NCBI RefSeq assembly: GCF_009727055.1
Contig: NC_052352.1
Span: 27,934,507-27,998,506 of the forward strand
Direction of reading: 5' to 3'
From: Benincasa hispida
Taxonomy: Eukaryota; Streptophyta; Magnoliopsida; Cucurbitales; Cucurbitaceae
Length of the DNA: 64,000 bases
Both the position numbers and the translations under genes were made by a program. The notes under the pieces are model-generated. The model was not told the origin of the DNA, ran no database searches, and saw only the letters and a program-made list of their open reading frames with translations. Positions 13,887 through 23,547 of this stretch are shown piece by piece (the first letter of the stretch is position 1; each line of letters opens with the position of its first letter).

Positions 13887-14956
13887 TTTGTCGTGAAAAT
13901 TTGATAACAAAGGAGACAGATTCCTAAGTTGCAAATTTAGAAGTTGTGACCACCTTGACAGTTGGCTTTATTAGTGTCTAATGATTTGAGTTCATTTTTC
14001 ATTTGAGTGGCCACATAAAGGTTTGGGCTGAAAATCATTCTGCTTCAAATCTAAGAATAACCCAATTCGGTTTGTAATAATGCCATGCATTTTCACTTCT
14101 GGGATATGTTTCGGTTATGGTAAGCAAGGCCTGTTTCTGAAAACAGCTTCATAGTTCCCTTTTTTTCCCCTTAGCCTTCAACTGCAAAAGCTTCATCTTA
14201 CTGTAAATTTGCAGCTTTGCATATTTCTTGATCTTTCTAATATTACAATGCCGTTTGACATTATAATTTGGTCTTTGTTGGCATGATGGAAATATTTCGA
14301 CTTTTGAGATTGATACCAATAGGGGTGATCTTGCGACAATTAGAAACAACACCCGGTTATATACATTTAGGGTGCATTTGCACCCCAACATGCCTTAGGT
14401 GGAGTGGTTATTATAGCCCCCTCATTGTTTGTTTGGATCTCTCATTATAATAGTTGAAGTTCCCAATTATTATAACTCACGCTTATCTATAGTAAAACTA
14501 TTCGAAAACTTATTATAATAGTCAATATTTGGATAATATTTTCTTAGATATGCTGCTTCCAGACTGTATGCACAATCATCACTGTGCTATTAGATTCTGT
14601 TCCCATATTAACAGAGCTAACATTTACACTGTCTTCCATTTCTTTCACAGAATACTTGTACCAATGAGGGGAAACATTACTATAAGGGCACCTTGAATGG
14701 AACAATTCATGTTGTTGCTGGTGGTGGAGGAGCAAGTCTTTCACCATTTATCTCACTCCAAACAAAATGGAGTATTTACAGAGATTATGATTACGGATTT
14801 GTCAAGCTTACTGCATTTGACCATTCAAACCTATTGTTTGAGTACAAGAGGAGTAGTGATGGAAAGGTTTATGATTCTTTCAGAATATCAAGGGACTACA
14901 GGGACATTTTAGCCTGTGCAGTTGATAGTTGTCCCAGAACAACATTGGCTTCGTAA
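3700..14956 (+). CDS. PAP: purple acid phosphatase, PAP1/24/27 ("probable inactive PAP") clade, 13 exons
   Basis: Binuclear-metal phosphoesterase, probably secreted or in the endomembrane system. Coding exons deduced from splice sites: 3700-3870, 4000-4091, 4242-4308, 4393-4515, 10295-10387, 10595-10724, 10992-11073, 11998-12130, 12651-12856, 12944-13069, 13306-13615 and 14651-14956 (12 coding exons plus a 5' UTR exon). All phases agree and give 612 residues, the usual length for this clade. Residues 1-24 look like a signal peptide. An N-terminal Fn3-like domain precedes the metallophosphoesterase domain. Metal-site motifs are all present: GDMGK (293-297), GDICY (334-338), GNHE (367-370), His457 in FLAH, and GHVH (498-501). 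The protein ends TTLAS. Relatives are called probable inactive in Arabidopsis, but nothing here shows loss of ligands. Intron 2 is GC-AG (AAG|GCAAGC). The intron 4516-10294 is swollen by an antisense copia element. Which of PAP1, PAP24 or PAP27 is the ortholog is not settled. Confidence 0.93.
5171..5331 (-). repeat. 3' LTR of the intronic copia element
   Basis: Near-identical to 9857-10012 over most of its length. It begins (minus strand) TGTTATAG directly after the polypurine tract and ends in TTTACA. Confidence 0.9.
5343..9588 (-). pseudogene. copia gag-pol remnant (Gag, protease region, integrase, RT, RNase H)
   Basis: Read on the minus strand, Gag starts at 9588 (MADKKS) and shifts frame near 9190. 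A CCHC zinc knuckle (CYYC...GH....C) lies at about 8810-8870. GAG-pre-integrase and integrase core occupy 8125-7466, with HNDVWGP, FVDDY, LRSDN and the E of QVAERKNR visible. RT spans 6810-5770 and RNase H 5729-5343. Several frameshifts and stops separate these blocks. The RT active site that should read YVDD reads VVYD at about 6285, so the catalytic centre is lost. Not functional; any protein activity would have to come from elsewhere. Confidence 0.9.
8681..8882 (-). repeat. 101-bp tandem duplication covering the Gag zinc knuckle
   Basis: Two copies, 8681-8781 and 8782-8882, differ at a handful of positions. The right copy keeps the knuckle cysteines (CYYC and HEC). The left copy has Tyr in place of the first and last cysteine. 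The period is not a multiple of three, so the duplication also shifts the frame. Confidence 0.85.
9857..10012 (-). repeat. 5' LTR of the intronic copia element
   Basis: Begins (minus strand) TGCTATAG and ends TTTTACA, immediately followed by the primer-binding site at 9848-9856. The inner margin near 9806-9833 has two CCCTAA words of 5' leader, not telomere. Confidence 0.9.
11205..11620. repeat. probable dispersed repeat in PAP intron (GACACGTGTTAAGACACTTG-type)
   Basis: The left part is rich in GACAC/GTGTTAGACAC words; the right part has GTGTCCACGTCTTACTCC and GTGTCATGTCGTATCG. This kind of GTGTC/GACAC-bounded block is seen in many plant introns. I could not define ends or a target duplication. 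Confidence 0.35.
13837..13886. repeat. compound microsatellite (AC)n(AT)n in PAP intron 12
   Basis: About 16 AC units followed directly by about 9 AT units, in the last PAP intron (13616-14650). A candidate length-polymorphic marker. Confidence 0.97.
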
Positions 14957-16368
14957 TACTGCATTCGACCATTCGATGAAAGGCACAAGATCTTCGTGCC
15001 CACATGTTACCAATAATAAGCCTCTTTTAATTTCAGTATTCAGCCAAAGCTCAGTATGCATATAAGTTGCATTGTAAGGACACATCAACCACTTATTATT
15101 GGTTCAAATACCATTCTGTCTTAGTTTCAACCACAAAAGCATCTATCTAATGATATTTCAGATATATTGTTTTCAGTGAAAGCTGAGTGGTTGTATTGAT
15201 TTTCTAGGAGATGTTTGGTTCATAATAATCTCGAGCGTTCTAAATATAAAGTTGGAAAGCTGGAAAAAGTAAATGTATTCATCTTGTGAAATTAATGTTT
15301 GGGAAGGTAATGTATTTGTAAGTCTAAATATGTGTAATTCAAAAAGTTTTCAAATTTCACCTAAATTGTGTATCGGCTCAAGTATAATTCAATTCAGTTA
15401 AAACATATATACTTAACCAAAAGATCATATGTTTGAATTTTCATTTAAAAAAAATTATACGCTCTTATTTAAATATAATTTATTATGACTTTTGGTTGAC
15501 CATAACTGCTTTATGAAAATGAAAACACTATAAAACATTTATGGACATTTTCTAATGACCATTAGATCCATGAGGAACCTAAGTTTATAATGAGTTGGTT
15601 CAATATTTTTATTTTTATAATTGTTAGTCCCTAAATTTTAATGTGTAATAATTGAGTCCTTGTACTTTAAAACTCATGAAAAATATTGTTACGAATGATG
15701 AGATTTTTAAAAATATATGTAGATGAATAAACTGGATAGGGACTAAATATGTTTATAAACTTTAAGGATTTTGTTATTCCATGAATGAAAATTCATACTC
15801 AATTTTGATGAAATATTTTATTTAGAGATTGGATTGTTATATATTATAAATTATAAAAACTAAATTTTACCTACAAAAGTTCACATACTACATTATTAAA
15901 AAATGAAAGTACAAGTTATAACCTAAAACTTTTCTCATAATATCATATCTTGAAACATACAAATCAAATACTTCTATTTAAAACTTTTTTTTAATATGAT
16001 AACATCCAATTAAATTATCACAATGTAAAGTTCAATAACTAACCTAATACTTTTCTTGAAAAATAAACTCAAATACTTCTATTTAAAAATTTTCTTCTTT
16101 TTATAGAGAATTGTATGTCATGAAATGTCAATATGAACATAGTTTGACAAATAATGTACCAATTACCATCACAAAGTTCGATAATTTGATCCCACCTCTA
16201 CAATGGCTGAACTTAAAAAAAAAAAAAATGCTCAAACCGCCGAGGATGACTAAAAACGTAAAACAACTAGTTTCACACAAATATGATTTTCACAGGAAAT
16301 ATTTACACGACATACCATTTTCAAATCTTAGTTCCATTTGCAGAGAGGTATATATTCTCTTAGCTCAA
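14957..16368. other. intergenic spacer between convergent PAP and MRS2-5 genes
   Basis: Both genes end into this 1.4-kb AT-rich spacer, so it holds both 3' UTRs and polyadenylation sites. AATAAT occurs at about 15011, 55 bases past the PAP stop. A short open frame at 16111-16404 overlaps the MRS2-5 terminal exon on the other strand and shows no recognisable content. Confidence 0.7.
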
Positions 16369-19300
16369 TTACAGTGGGAATATTTTCTTGTACCTAAAAT
16401 ATAATAGAAAACCGAAATACACAAGACCACAGGCAATCAAGGTCAAGTAAACTATCAACTGGAAAGAAGTCGGATGCTCGAAGACATTGTCGACAAAATT
16501 CATGCCAAAAACCGCTGTTAAAGCTGCAAACATTGTAGCCAAGAATGTAGCTGCAGTAAATAGCAACTGAAATTGTATCAGCTGGTTCTGAACGTTGCCC
16601 TGTTCATCCAAAAAGAAAAAAAAAAAAGAAAGCACCAAATTACAATCATTCTTGCATTCCATGTGATTAGCTAACCATAAAGAAAACTTCGCAGCAGGAG
16701 TTACCAGTTTAATGTTGATCAGATCTTCTGTGTCATCTATAGATTCTTTGAGCTGCATAATACATGAAAACGTTTCGGTATCAGCACGAGTTGAGAGATT
16801 TGAACCTCTGACCTCTTGAGTCAAAGGTATATGCCTAAACTAGTTGACCTATTCTCAAGTTGTGTGGAATTGGGAGATTTGAACCTCTAACCTCTTGAGT
16901 TAAAGGTATATGCCTAAACTAGTTGACCTATTCTCAAGTTGTTGTCATTTTCTAACGGCTATCGAGCATAAGGTGCAATACAAGAACCCAAGTGGAGTTT
17001 ATGAGTGTCAACTGAGAATCACATAGCTAAACTAATAATGTAAATAGATATCATCATTCTAGTAGATTGGTCAACAATATGTTGCTGGAGATGTGCCTCT
17101 ATGCATCAAGAAGTGATTGAAAAAGTACATTCATTCAAAAAGAAAAAGTTACTTTTTTTTTTTCCCCCTTTTAACTGAAAAGACTGTATCCATTCTAATA
17201 TATCATACCGATAACAATTTACTGAGCATGTCATCAATGACCACAAAGTATGCTTCGAGCAGCATCTCCAATTGTTCAATGTTATCTCCGCTGGTTGATG
17301 AACTTATCAAGCTGCTAGAGTTCACAATACTGCTAAAAGCCCTTTGTAATTTGTAAGTTCCATTGGCAGAACCCACTGGCGAAACAGGAGCTGATTTTGG
17401 TAGCTGTTTCCCAAAGAAATTAGCTTCCAAATACGAGTTACTTCTGATGTTTGCCTCCAATCTTTGTTTCTTCTCTGTTAGATACATCTCAGCCATATCA
17501 CCATCATCATCCATCAGATGTTCAATTTCATCACGCACCTGATAGTTGACACTATATTATATGTGATGCAATGTCGCAAAAAAGCATAGTTGCAAAAGAT
17601 GATGAAACTCTGACGTACTTGCCTTTTGCACTTGTTGAGTCAAGGTCAGAAGGTTGCCTTTAAATCTTCGAACTCTTTCAAGATTAAGGGTGCTTATTGA
17701 AGATGCTAAATCATCCAGTAGAGGGTATATCTCCATTTCCATCCCTTTCACCTGTTGAACTCAAGAATCTCAAGGTATGAGGTTCTAACCGTGACTAGTT
17801 AATACCTCAACAAACTATAAAGGAGTTCAAAGACCAGCTAACTCGACAATGAGGATTTAGAAGTAGATAACAGCAGCTATGAGACTGCATAACACACCAA
17901 TGGCAGTTACTAGAGCTTAAGGATTGAAAATGGATTCTTTGTATATTTTCCTTTTAGAAGGAGTGCAAGTAGATCAGTTCTCTTCTATCTGATTTTTTTT
18001 TTCAGATGTGGAAAGTCAATTTGGTCGGTTCATTTTCCAAAAAAGAGGTTTCAAATTGGTTGTTATTTTCTACATTTCACTGACCAAACAGATAATCAAC
18101 CATCAAATTGACCAAAACCAAAGCGAACCACCTGTGTTCTCTGGCTGCACTAATTCGAGGCAAATAGTACATTATTCAGCACTAAACTTGAAGACATGTT
18201 ATGGTTATCTATGTCTCTAAAAGATCATGTCTAACCAACGATGGACGGGTTTACACGGTAACAAAAAGCAAGATATCTCCTCCAGCCAAACAACTGGAGA
18301 TTATAAAATAGCTCTCCAAGCAGACAGAAGTGCTACAAAAAATGCATGCTAACATAACAGTGGACTGGCCCAAGGAGTGGATGAAGATTTAGATCCTCTG
18401 TAAACTCTGAGAGACCAAAGGACTACAAAATATCATGCTTAAAACATAAAACTTGTTCTTTTACCATCAGTTTTTTGTTGAGCAGTGGCAAAAGTTTGAC
18501 ACTAACCATTTTGCTGATTTCAAAGTTCACATGAAATTGACAAAATATGAAGAATCCATGTCCTGATACTTAATTGTAAGTTTACTCAGATATACCTGAG
18601 TGTCAAGAAGTGAGCAAGTAAGTTCCAGAGCCAGCTCCATAGCCCTAAATTCAAAGGGCAAATCATCTGTGCAAATTAGGAATTATCATTATACGCAGCT
18701 ATGGCAGTATTTGCATGGATTTTAAGAGTTCAAACCAATTCTAGTTTAAGTTGCAAATTGAACCAATTTTTCCATTCTTTCAACGGAGCACTGGTGGTGG
18801 TTTTGAATACTGAAGAAAAAAATGAGTCTTATCTAGCAGATAGTTCAACAAGACAATATATTAGATCCACCCCAAAAGTGATAACACATCAATTTTAATC
18901 GCAAGACAGAAAAAACAAAACAAGCTATGCTTTACCAAGTAGTTAAATGAGGCCACAGATAAACTATTACCCAGTAAAATATAATCTTAGTAGAAGTGTA
19001 ACAAATTCATCATGATTAGCTGCACTTCAACATAAATAGGACAGTTTACCCGACACATGTTACTTTTTTCTTTACTAGGAAAGCCAAGAATATTCTCTCA
19101 TTCTTCTAATCTGCATGCCTTCCAAATACAGTGCTCATTTTATTGGTTCATTAGAGGGATAAGGGACAGGGGGGAAAATTTGGAGTCCATGAACAATAAA
19201 GTTTTTTTTGTTTTCAATTATCACTATTTTTAATAAAAGGGTATTGAGGCCAACTCCTTGCATTGTGTGCTGAGAATGAATTTTTCTTAACAGTGTGCCA

Positions 19301-19882
19301 ATAGCTTCACTTGCTCCAAAGCCAGCTCCAAGAGACAAAAAATGCCTTAAGTTATTAAGTTTTCAATTTGAATGCTTCAGCCTAGAACATTAGAAGTTAT
19401 CTCCAAACACACTTACAATCAACACGCCTCCCAGGAGTAAACCATAAACTTGTTACTTGAAATACTATAATCAAAATATCCAGTAAATTATATGCTTCAC
19501 AAGCAGATTGCAAGCATCGCTGTCTTAAATAATTGTATGTGGAATTTAAATATTTACCTGATTGGTCTTTATTTGCCTGCAAACGCTTGCATAATTCTGA
19601 CTTGTACTGTGCAGCACATCCATCTAAGGAGTTCATTAAAAAAACCTCATCAGATGTGATTATACACCGAATTTGCTCAAGACTGACAACAATTGACTTC
19701 TCCCTTCCAAGAATTGTGGATGGACAAAGGAAGAGAGGATCCAAAAGTCGCATATCTCTAGAAGGTAAAGAACAATGTCTCATTATCGTAGCCTTCTCAA
19801 GTTCCAAAACCTCTGAGTTCCCTTCCTTATCAATCTTTATCCAAGAACGATTTCCATGGCCTCTCTTCTTTACCCCTACCAT
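16369..19882 (-). CDS. MRS2-5: magnesium transporter, MRS2/CorA family, MRS2-5 (MGT3)-like, six coding exons
   Basis: Membrane Mg2+ channel of the CorA/MRS2/ALR1 superfamily. Exons in transcript order on the minus strand: 19882-19558, 18666-18596, 17751-17623, 17538-17209, 16752-16705, 16599-16369, giving 377 residues with consistent phases. The conserved block STILGREK and the SISTLNLERVRR helix are present, then the DDDGDMAEMYLTEKK segment, the SAPVSP motif, and two C-terminal membrane segments (about 311-332 and 347-369). The family signature GMN is at 333-335, right after the first membrane segment. The protein ends KKIFPL. Wording across the whole length is closest to Arabidopsis MRS2-5. 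The intron after 17623 uses a GC donor (AAG|GCAAGT). The start is uncertain: the ATG at 19882 follows an in-frame stop, and relatives have about 40 more N-terminal residues, so an upstream exon joining near 19878-19896 is possible. Confidence 0.92.
16795..16945 (-). repeat. tandem pair of tRNA-derived SINE-head-like sequences in MRS2-5 intron
   Basis: Two copies with a 79-base period (16795-16873 and 16874-16945), nearly identical. On the minus strand each reads like a decayed tRNA: TAGTTTAGGCATAT resembles box A and GAGGTTCAAATCTC resembles box B (GGTTCRANTCC). No acceptor stem can be folded with confidence, so this is a SINE fragment or tRNA relic, not a tRNA gene. Confidence 0.6.
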
Positions 19883-19895
19883 AATGAATATCCTT

Positions 19896-19970
19896 CTACA
19901 TTAAGTATTCGACGATGTTTCGAAAATGTGGATCCGGAACAGTAAATAACAGATCTCGTGAGGCATCCAT
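19896..19970 (-). other. 24-codon upstream ORF before MRS2-5
   Basis: An ATG at 19970 in a good context (CCATGG) opens 24 codons to a TAG at 19896-19898, only 13 bases before the assigned MRS2-5 ATG. If these bases are in the mature leader it is a uORF. If the TAG is the end of an intron (TGTAG|AAGG) it would be spliced out. Confidence 0.35.
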
Positions 19971-20904
19971 GGATCGTAGTCCCCTGCTATCAACAGCAGA
20001 GGGTAGAAAATTGAAGTAGCCAATGCCTCGATTTCTTATGCAGAATCAACTAATGTAATAATTTTGCCAGTTTTTTCGCATGGAGCACCCAATCTTGCAA
20101 ACATTAAAAGGAAAAAGGCGTTGAAGAGATCTCTAAAATGCAATCTAACATTAAGACTAATGCACATATAAGCATATTTTCACATTTCACACTCATGAAA
20201 TTTCAAGGAGAGCTTCAGCATAAACAATAAAGAGTAGAACGATAAATTAACATCAACAAACTTAGAATCTTTAATTGAAGGATAAACTAAACCTAATGGA
20301 CATAACAAAGTTGGTGGATACAAAGTAGCTCTCAGAAAATCTACTTAAATTAGAACTAGAAAAGGAAAGGGAATAAAAATGACACTAGTGGGCTGCATAG
20401 AGATTTCAAACTAAGCTTACCAAAAGCCATAGTTATTGCTACCCAAAATCAAATACGATTACACTTACCCAGAACAAAAGTTTTCCACAGAACAAAGATA
20501 GAGTTCGATCAAAGTAAAGCTCCATTCCATTCAACAAAAAACTTCAACTTCAAGAAGTTAATCTTGGAAAACTACAAACATACTCTTCTGCTGAACGGTA
20601 AAACGAAAGAAAACCCAGATAAAAGCACAAGAAATGGAAGTGAAGTAACCTATTTTCAACCCAATTTTGTGGATGAAAACACATGGAACGCCATAACCAA
20701 AGGACCCAGATGCAGAAATAAAAAAAGGATCAACGGGAAATTGAAAATCTACAAGAAATTCAAGATTTAGCAGGCAGGTGAATGGTGGACTGATGTTGGG
20801 CAGATGAGATGGCTTATTTACGGATTCTTTGCAATGATTTTCAGGTATCTGCTCGATTGTACCGTCGCACCGTCACGTAAGAAGGAAAAAAAAAATAATA
20901 AAAA
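19971..20904. other. leader and promoter region of MRS2-5
   Basis: No further coding exon was recognised. The transcript start is probably near 20800-20860, where AT-rich sequence gives way to a more GC-balanced stretch. A missing N-terminal exon of MRS2-5 could lie here; no frame with convincing similarity was found by eye. Confidence 0.4.
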
Positions 20905-20961
20905 CGCCGATGCCGGGGATCGAACGTACCACCCGCGTACTCGCCACTATACTACAAAGAC
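20905..20961 (-). pseudogene. tRNA-Asp relic with anticodon arm deleted
   Basis: On the minus strand 57 bases match plant tRNA-Asp(GTC): the 5' part TTTGTAGTATAGTGG with box A, then the GTTCGATCCCCGGC T-arm, and the 3' acceptor strand. About 13 bases including the GTC anticodon are missing, and several acceptor pairs are mismatched. Non-functional. Confidence 0.75.
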
Positions 20962-21004
20962 CAGATGAAAGCTTTTGATTTATGACATAATTTAAAATGA
21001 TTTA

Positions 21005-21062
21005 CGCCGTTGCCGGAGATCGAACCCGGGTCACCCAAGTGACAGGCGGGAATAATTACCAC
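21005..21062 (-). pseudogene. 5'-truncated tRNA-Asp(GTC) relic
   Basis: On the minus strand 58 bases match tRNA-Asp from the D-loop (GTGGTAA) through CCTGTCACTTGGG with a GTC anticodon, the T-arm GGGTTCGATCTCC, and acceptor strand GCAACGGCG. The first 14 or so bases (5' acceptor strand and start of the D-arm) are replaced by unrelated AT-rich sequence. It lies 43 bases from the other relic. Confidence 0.8.
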
Positions 21063-21364
21063 ATGTACAAAATTTAAAAACAAATATTAATTTGAGGGAT
21101 TTTCAAAAATAGAAAATTAAGGCTATTTACACAAAATAGTAAAATTTGATCTTCTTTGATAGAGGTTAATAGAAGTCTACCAATTATAGAAATTGATAAA
21201 AGTCTATTACTGATAGATGCCGATATAAATCTATCAGTATCGATTAGTACTTTTTTTTTGCTATTTTTGTCAATAGTTAGGTGAAAATTTTCCTTTAGAA
21301 GAATAGAACGACAGAGTTAGTTTTGCTTTAAGTAATTTTAGATTTTTTTTGTTAAAATATATTT
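21063..21364. repeat. AT-rich spacer with dispersed TCTATCA/TGATAGA repeat
   Basis: Clustered words GATAGAGGTTAATAGAAG, TTACTGATAGATG and AATCTATCAGTATCG form imperfect palindromes. The same vocabulary is found at 1-60 and 2530-2640, so it is a dispersed short repeat. No gene. Confidence 0.5.
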
Positions 21365-23081
21365 TCATCTAAACAACCATAGGTGACACGACCTCAATAT
21401 TGAGTGTTTTGGAAACTCCTGCCTTTAAGGGCGGTCCTTTGATTAGTATGGGTGAGAGTGGCCAGATTGCCAACTCAACATGCCTACCTTTTTGGGGATT
21501 TGTTTGATCTAGAAGCTGGGAACTCAATCCATAAGATGGAATTCACTTCTTTCCCGAAGCAGGGATAAGTAGAGAGATTGCTCCCTTAAGAGCTGATTCC
21601 GGGGCTTGAACATAGTGGCTACAGTTTCTTTTTGGAAGAGAAGACTCAGTCATAGTAGGACTATGACTTATGTTCATTAGAGAGATCAGTGGTACATAAG
21701 GAGATAGATGTAACTACAAGGGCATAAACAGTTATTGGCTCAGCTGTACTTACGAGCGATCTGTAAAGGGTTGTCGCACTACTCATTGGTTAAGATGGAC
21801 ACATAATATATCTATGGTAAGGAGAGTTCAGCTATCGGTTTTTAGTGGAGTGTTTGGCAGTTAACGAATGGTGGATCCCATGACTAAAGAGTCTAGTCAG
21901 TTATTCACGTACCGTTGAAGCTTCGAGCTACAGGTCCATGAGGTCCCCTTGGTAGCTCAATGGATTCAGTTGAGAATCAGTTCTTGGTGTTGATTTGAAA
22001 TGTTCAAATTGACAAGAGGTATTTTGATTATATATGATATAATCGGTATGATGTATGAGATACATCTAGTGGAGGATTGATGTAAATGAGATTTACATTA
22101 AATACTATGGAATAGGAAAAGAACTATGGTTTATATGTTTCATGAGATAAAATATTAAAACTATAGGTTATAAATATATGATAAGTTGGTTATCATTTAT
22201 ATTTATAATAATATTAATTATTGGATAATTAATTCTTTTTCTTTAATAACCAAGTGAGTGAGTGGTTATTGGATTCATGGTAATCGTGAGTTTAAAAGAA
22301 AAGTAGTTTTCCTATTTTGAAAAGAAGGTTTTCAAACGATTGACATTTATTTTTTTTAGTTTTCTCTATCACACAAAAGAAACTCACGTAGTCGTCAAGT
22401 AAATTCGGATTTACTAAACGATGGCTGGGTGAGCTAAACGATCGTGCAGTGGCGAGCTAAACGACCGTGCAATATTTACTAAACGATCGCATAGCTTTTG
22501 CTAGACGACCGCTTAGCTTTGTCTAAACGATTGGGCATCGACCTATGCGATAGGTCTCCGCCATCTCCCATTTGCCCAGTCATGTACACGATCGGTGTTT
22601 CCTTCTTCGTCTACCTCATACCAAGTCCGAACAGAGCCCACCCTCTGAATTCTCACACCGAGAATACCAAGGTAGCCTTGTTGTTGGTGTCAGAATCAAC
22701 TCGATATCGTCGAGGTTTTCTGGAGGCTGTTCATGGTGCTGTGGAGGCCGTTCGTGTCGCTAAGAAGTTCGTGGGCGAGGCGATCGTTGAGGACAAGCGC
22801 GAAGTGTTTGTGCTGTGTTCGTGCGGTGTTACAGTCGTGTAGATTGAGCGTTTGAGGTTGCCGTTGTTCAAGCATTCGTGCGCAATGGAACATGGAGACG
22901 CATCTACAAATGTTTGTACAGTTTTCCCTTTGAGCATTTGTAGTTTTTCATGCTGTAATTTCTATATGATTTGTATAACCGTTTGTTTGAAGTCGACTGT
23001 AAATGTAATGTTCATTTATGATTGTGATTTGGAATAGTCTTATTCTGCTTCTCATGGAAATCTCAGATCCGATTTTCTTCA
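21365..23081 (+). repeat. 5'-truncated 5' LTR of long-LTR copia family (type 1)
   Basis: Homologous to the 3' LTR at 37101-39279 from about its base 450 onward; the first part is missing. It ends CTTCA at 23081, followed after AT by a primer-binding site. It contains the CGATCG word cluster 22420-22560. The open frames at 22498-22937 are inside this LTR and have no independent support. Confidence 0.85.
22420..22560. repeat. CGATCG / TTTAG word cluster in type-1 LTR
   Basis: Repeated AAACGATCGTGCAG, AAACGATCGCATAG and TAGACGACCGCTTAG words with a spacing of about 20-30 bases. The same vocabulary recurs at 23440-23547, 25512-25990, 38570-38740, 42250-42540 and 47590-48010. Confidence 0.85.
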
Positions 23082-23083
23082 AT

Positions 23084-23095
23084 TGGTATCTGAGC
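23084..23095 (+). other. primer-binding site (initiator tRNA-Met type)
   Basis: TGGTATCTGAGC, one base off the plant copia consensus TGGTATCAGAGC, two bases after the LTR end. The same CA-AT-TGG arrangement is seen at 46472-46487 on the minus strand. Confidence 0.85.
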
Positions 23096-23547
23096 TAGGT
23101 TCTCTGATATTCCAAATTACAGATCTGAATTGAACGCATTTTCAGTCGCGGTGGGTTTCTGCATTTGTGGTTAACCGTTTTCCACATTTGTGGATAAATA
23201 TAATGAATGTTTCGGGTTTAAATTGCCTTTTTGTTAAAGCTTTCGGTATTACAAAGTGTTAATTGTAAAGGCCCCTGTGTTTTTGGGCAAAATTAACATC
23301 GCAATCGAGTCTGTAATTCAAAAGGTTTGAGTTCATCGAGTCGTTCGTGATGAAGCTTCGGCGCATGACGATACGGTTCTCAACGGAGAAGAAGACCAAG
23401 CGTTGGTTAGTTCGTCGAGTCGTTCGTGATGAAGCTTCAGCTTCATCTCAGGTAAACGATCGTTGGGATTTAACTAAGCGAACGTTTAGATTTTTTCTAG
23501 ACGATCGTGTAGTATTTTCTAAACGATTGTTTAGCTAATGTTAAGCG

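Noticed and set aside
20905..21062. Functional tRNA-Asp genes
   Set aside because: One copy lacks the anticodon arm and the other lacks the 5' acceptor strand.
22498..23037. Open frames of 60-114 codons, with near copies at 38709-39213
   Set aside because: They lie within type-1 LTRs, differ by frameshifts between LTR copies and show no protein family.
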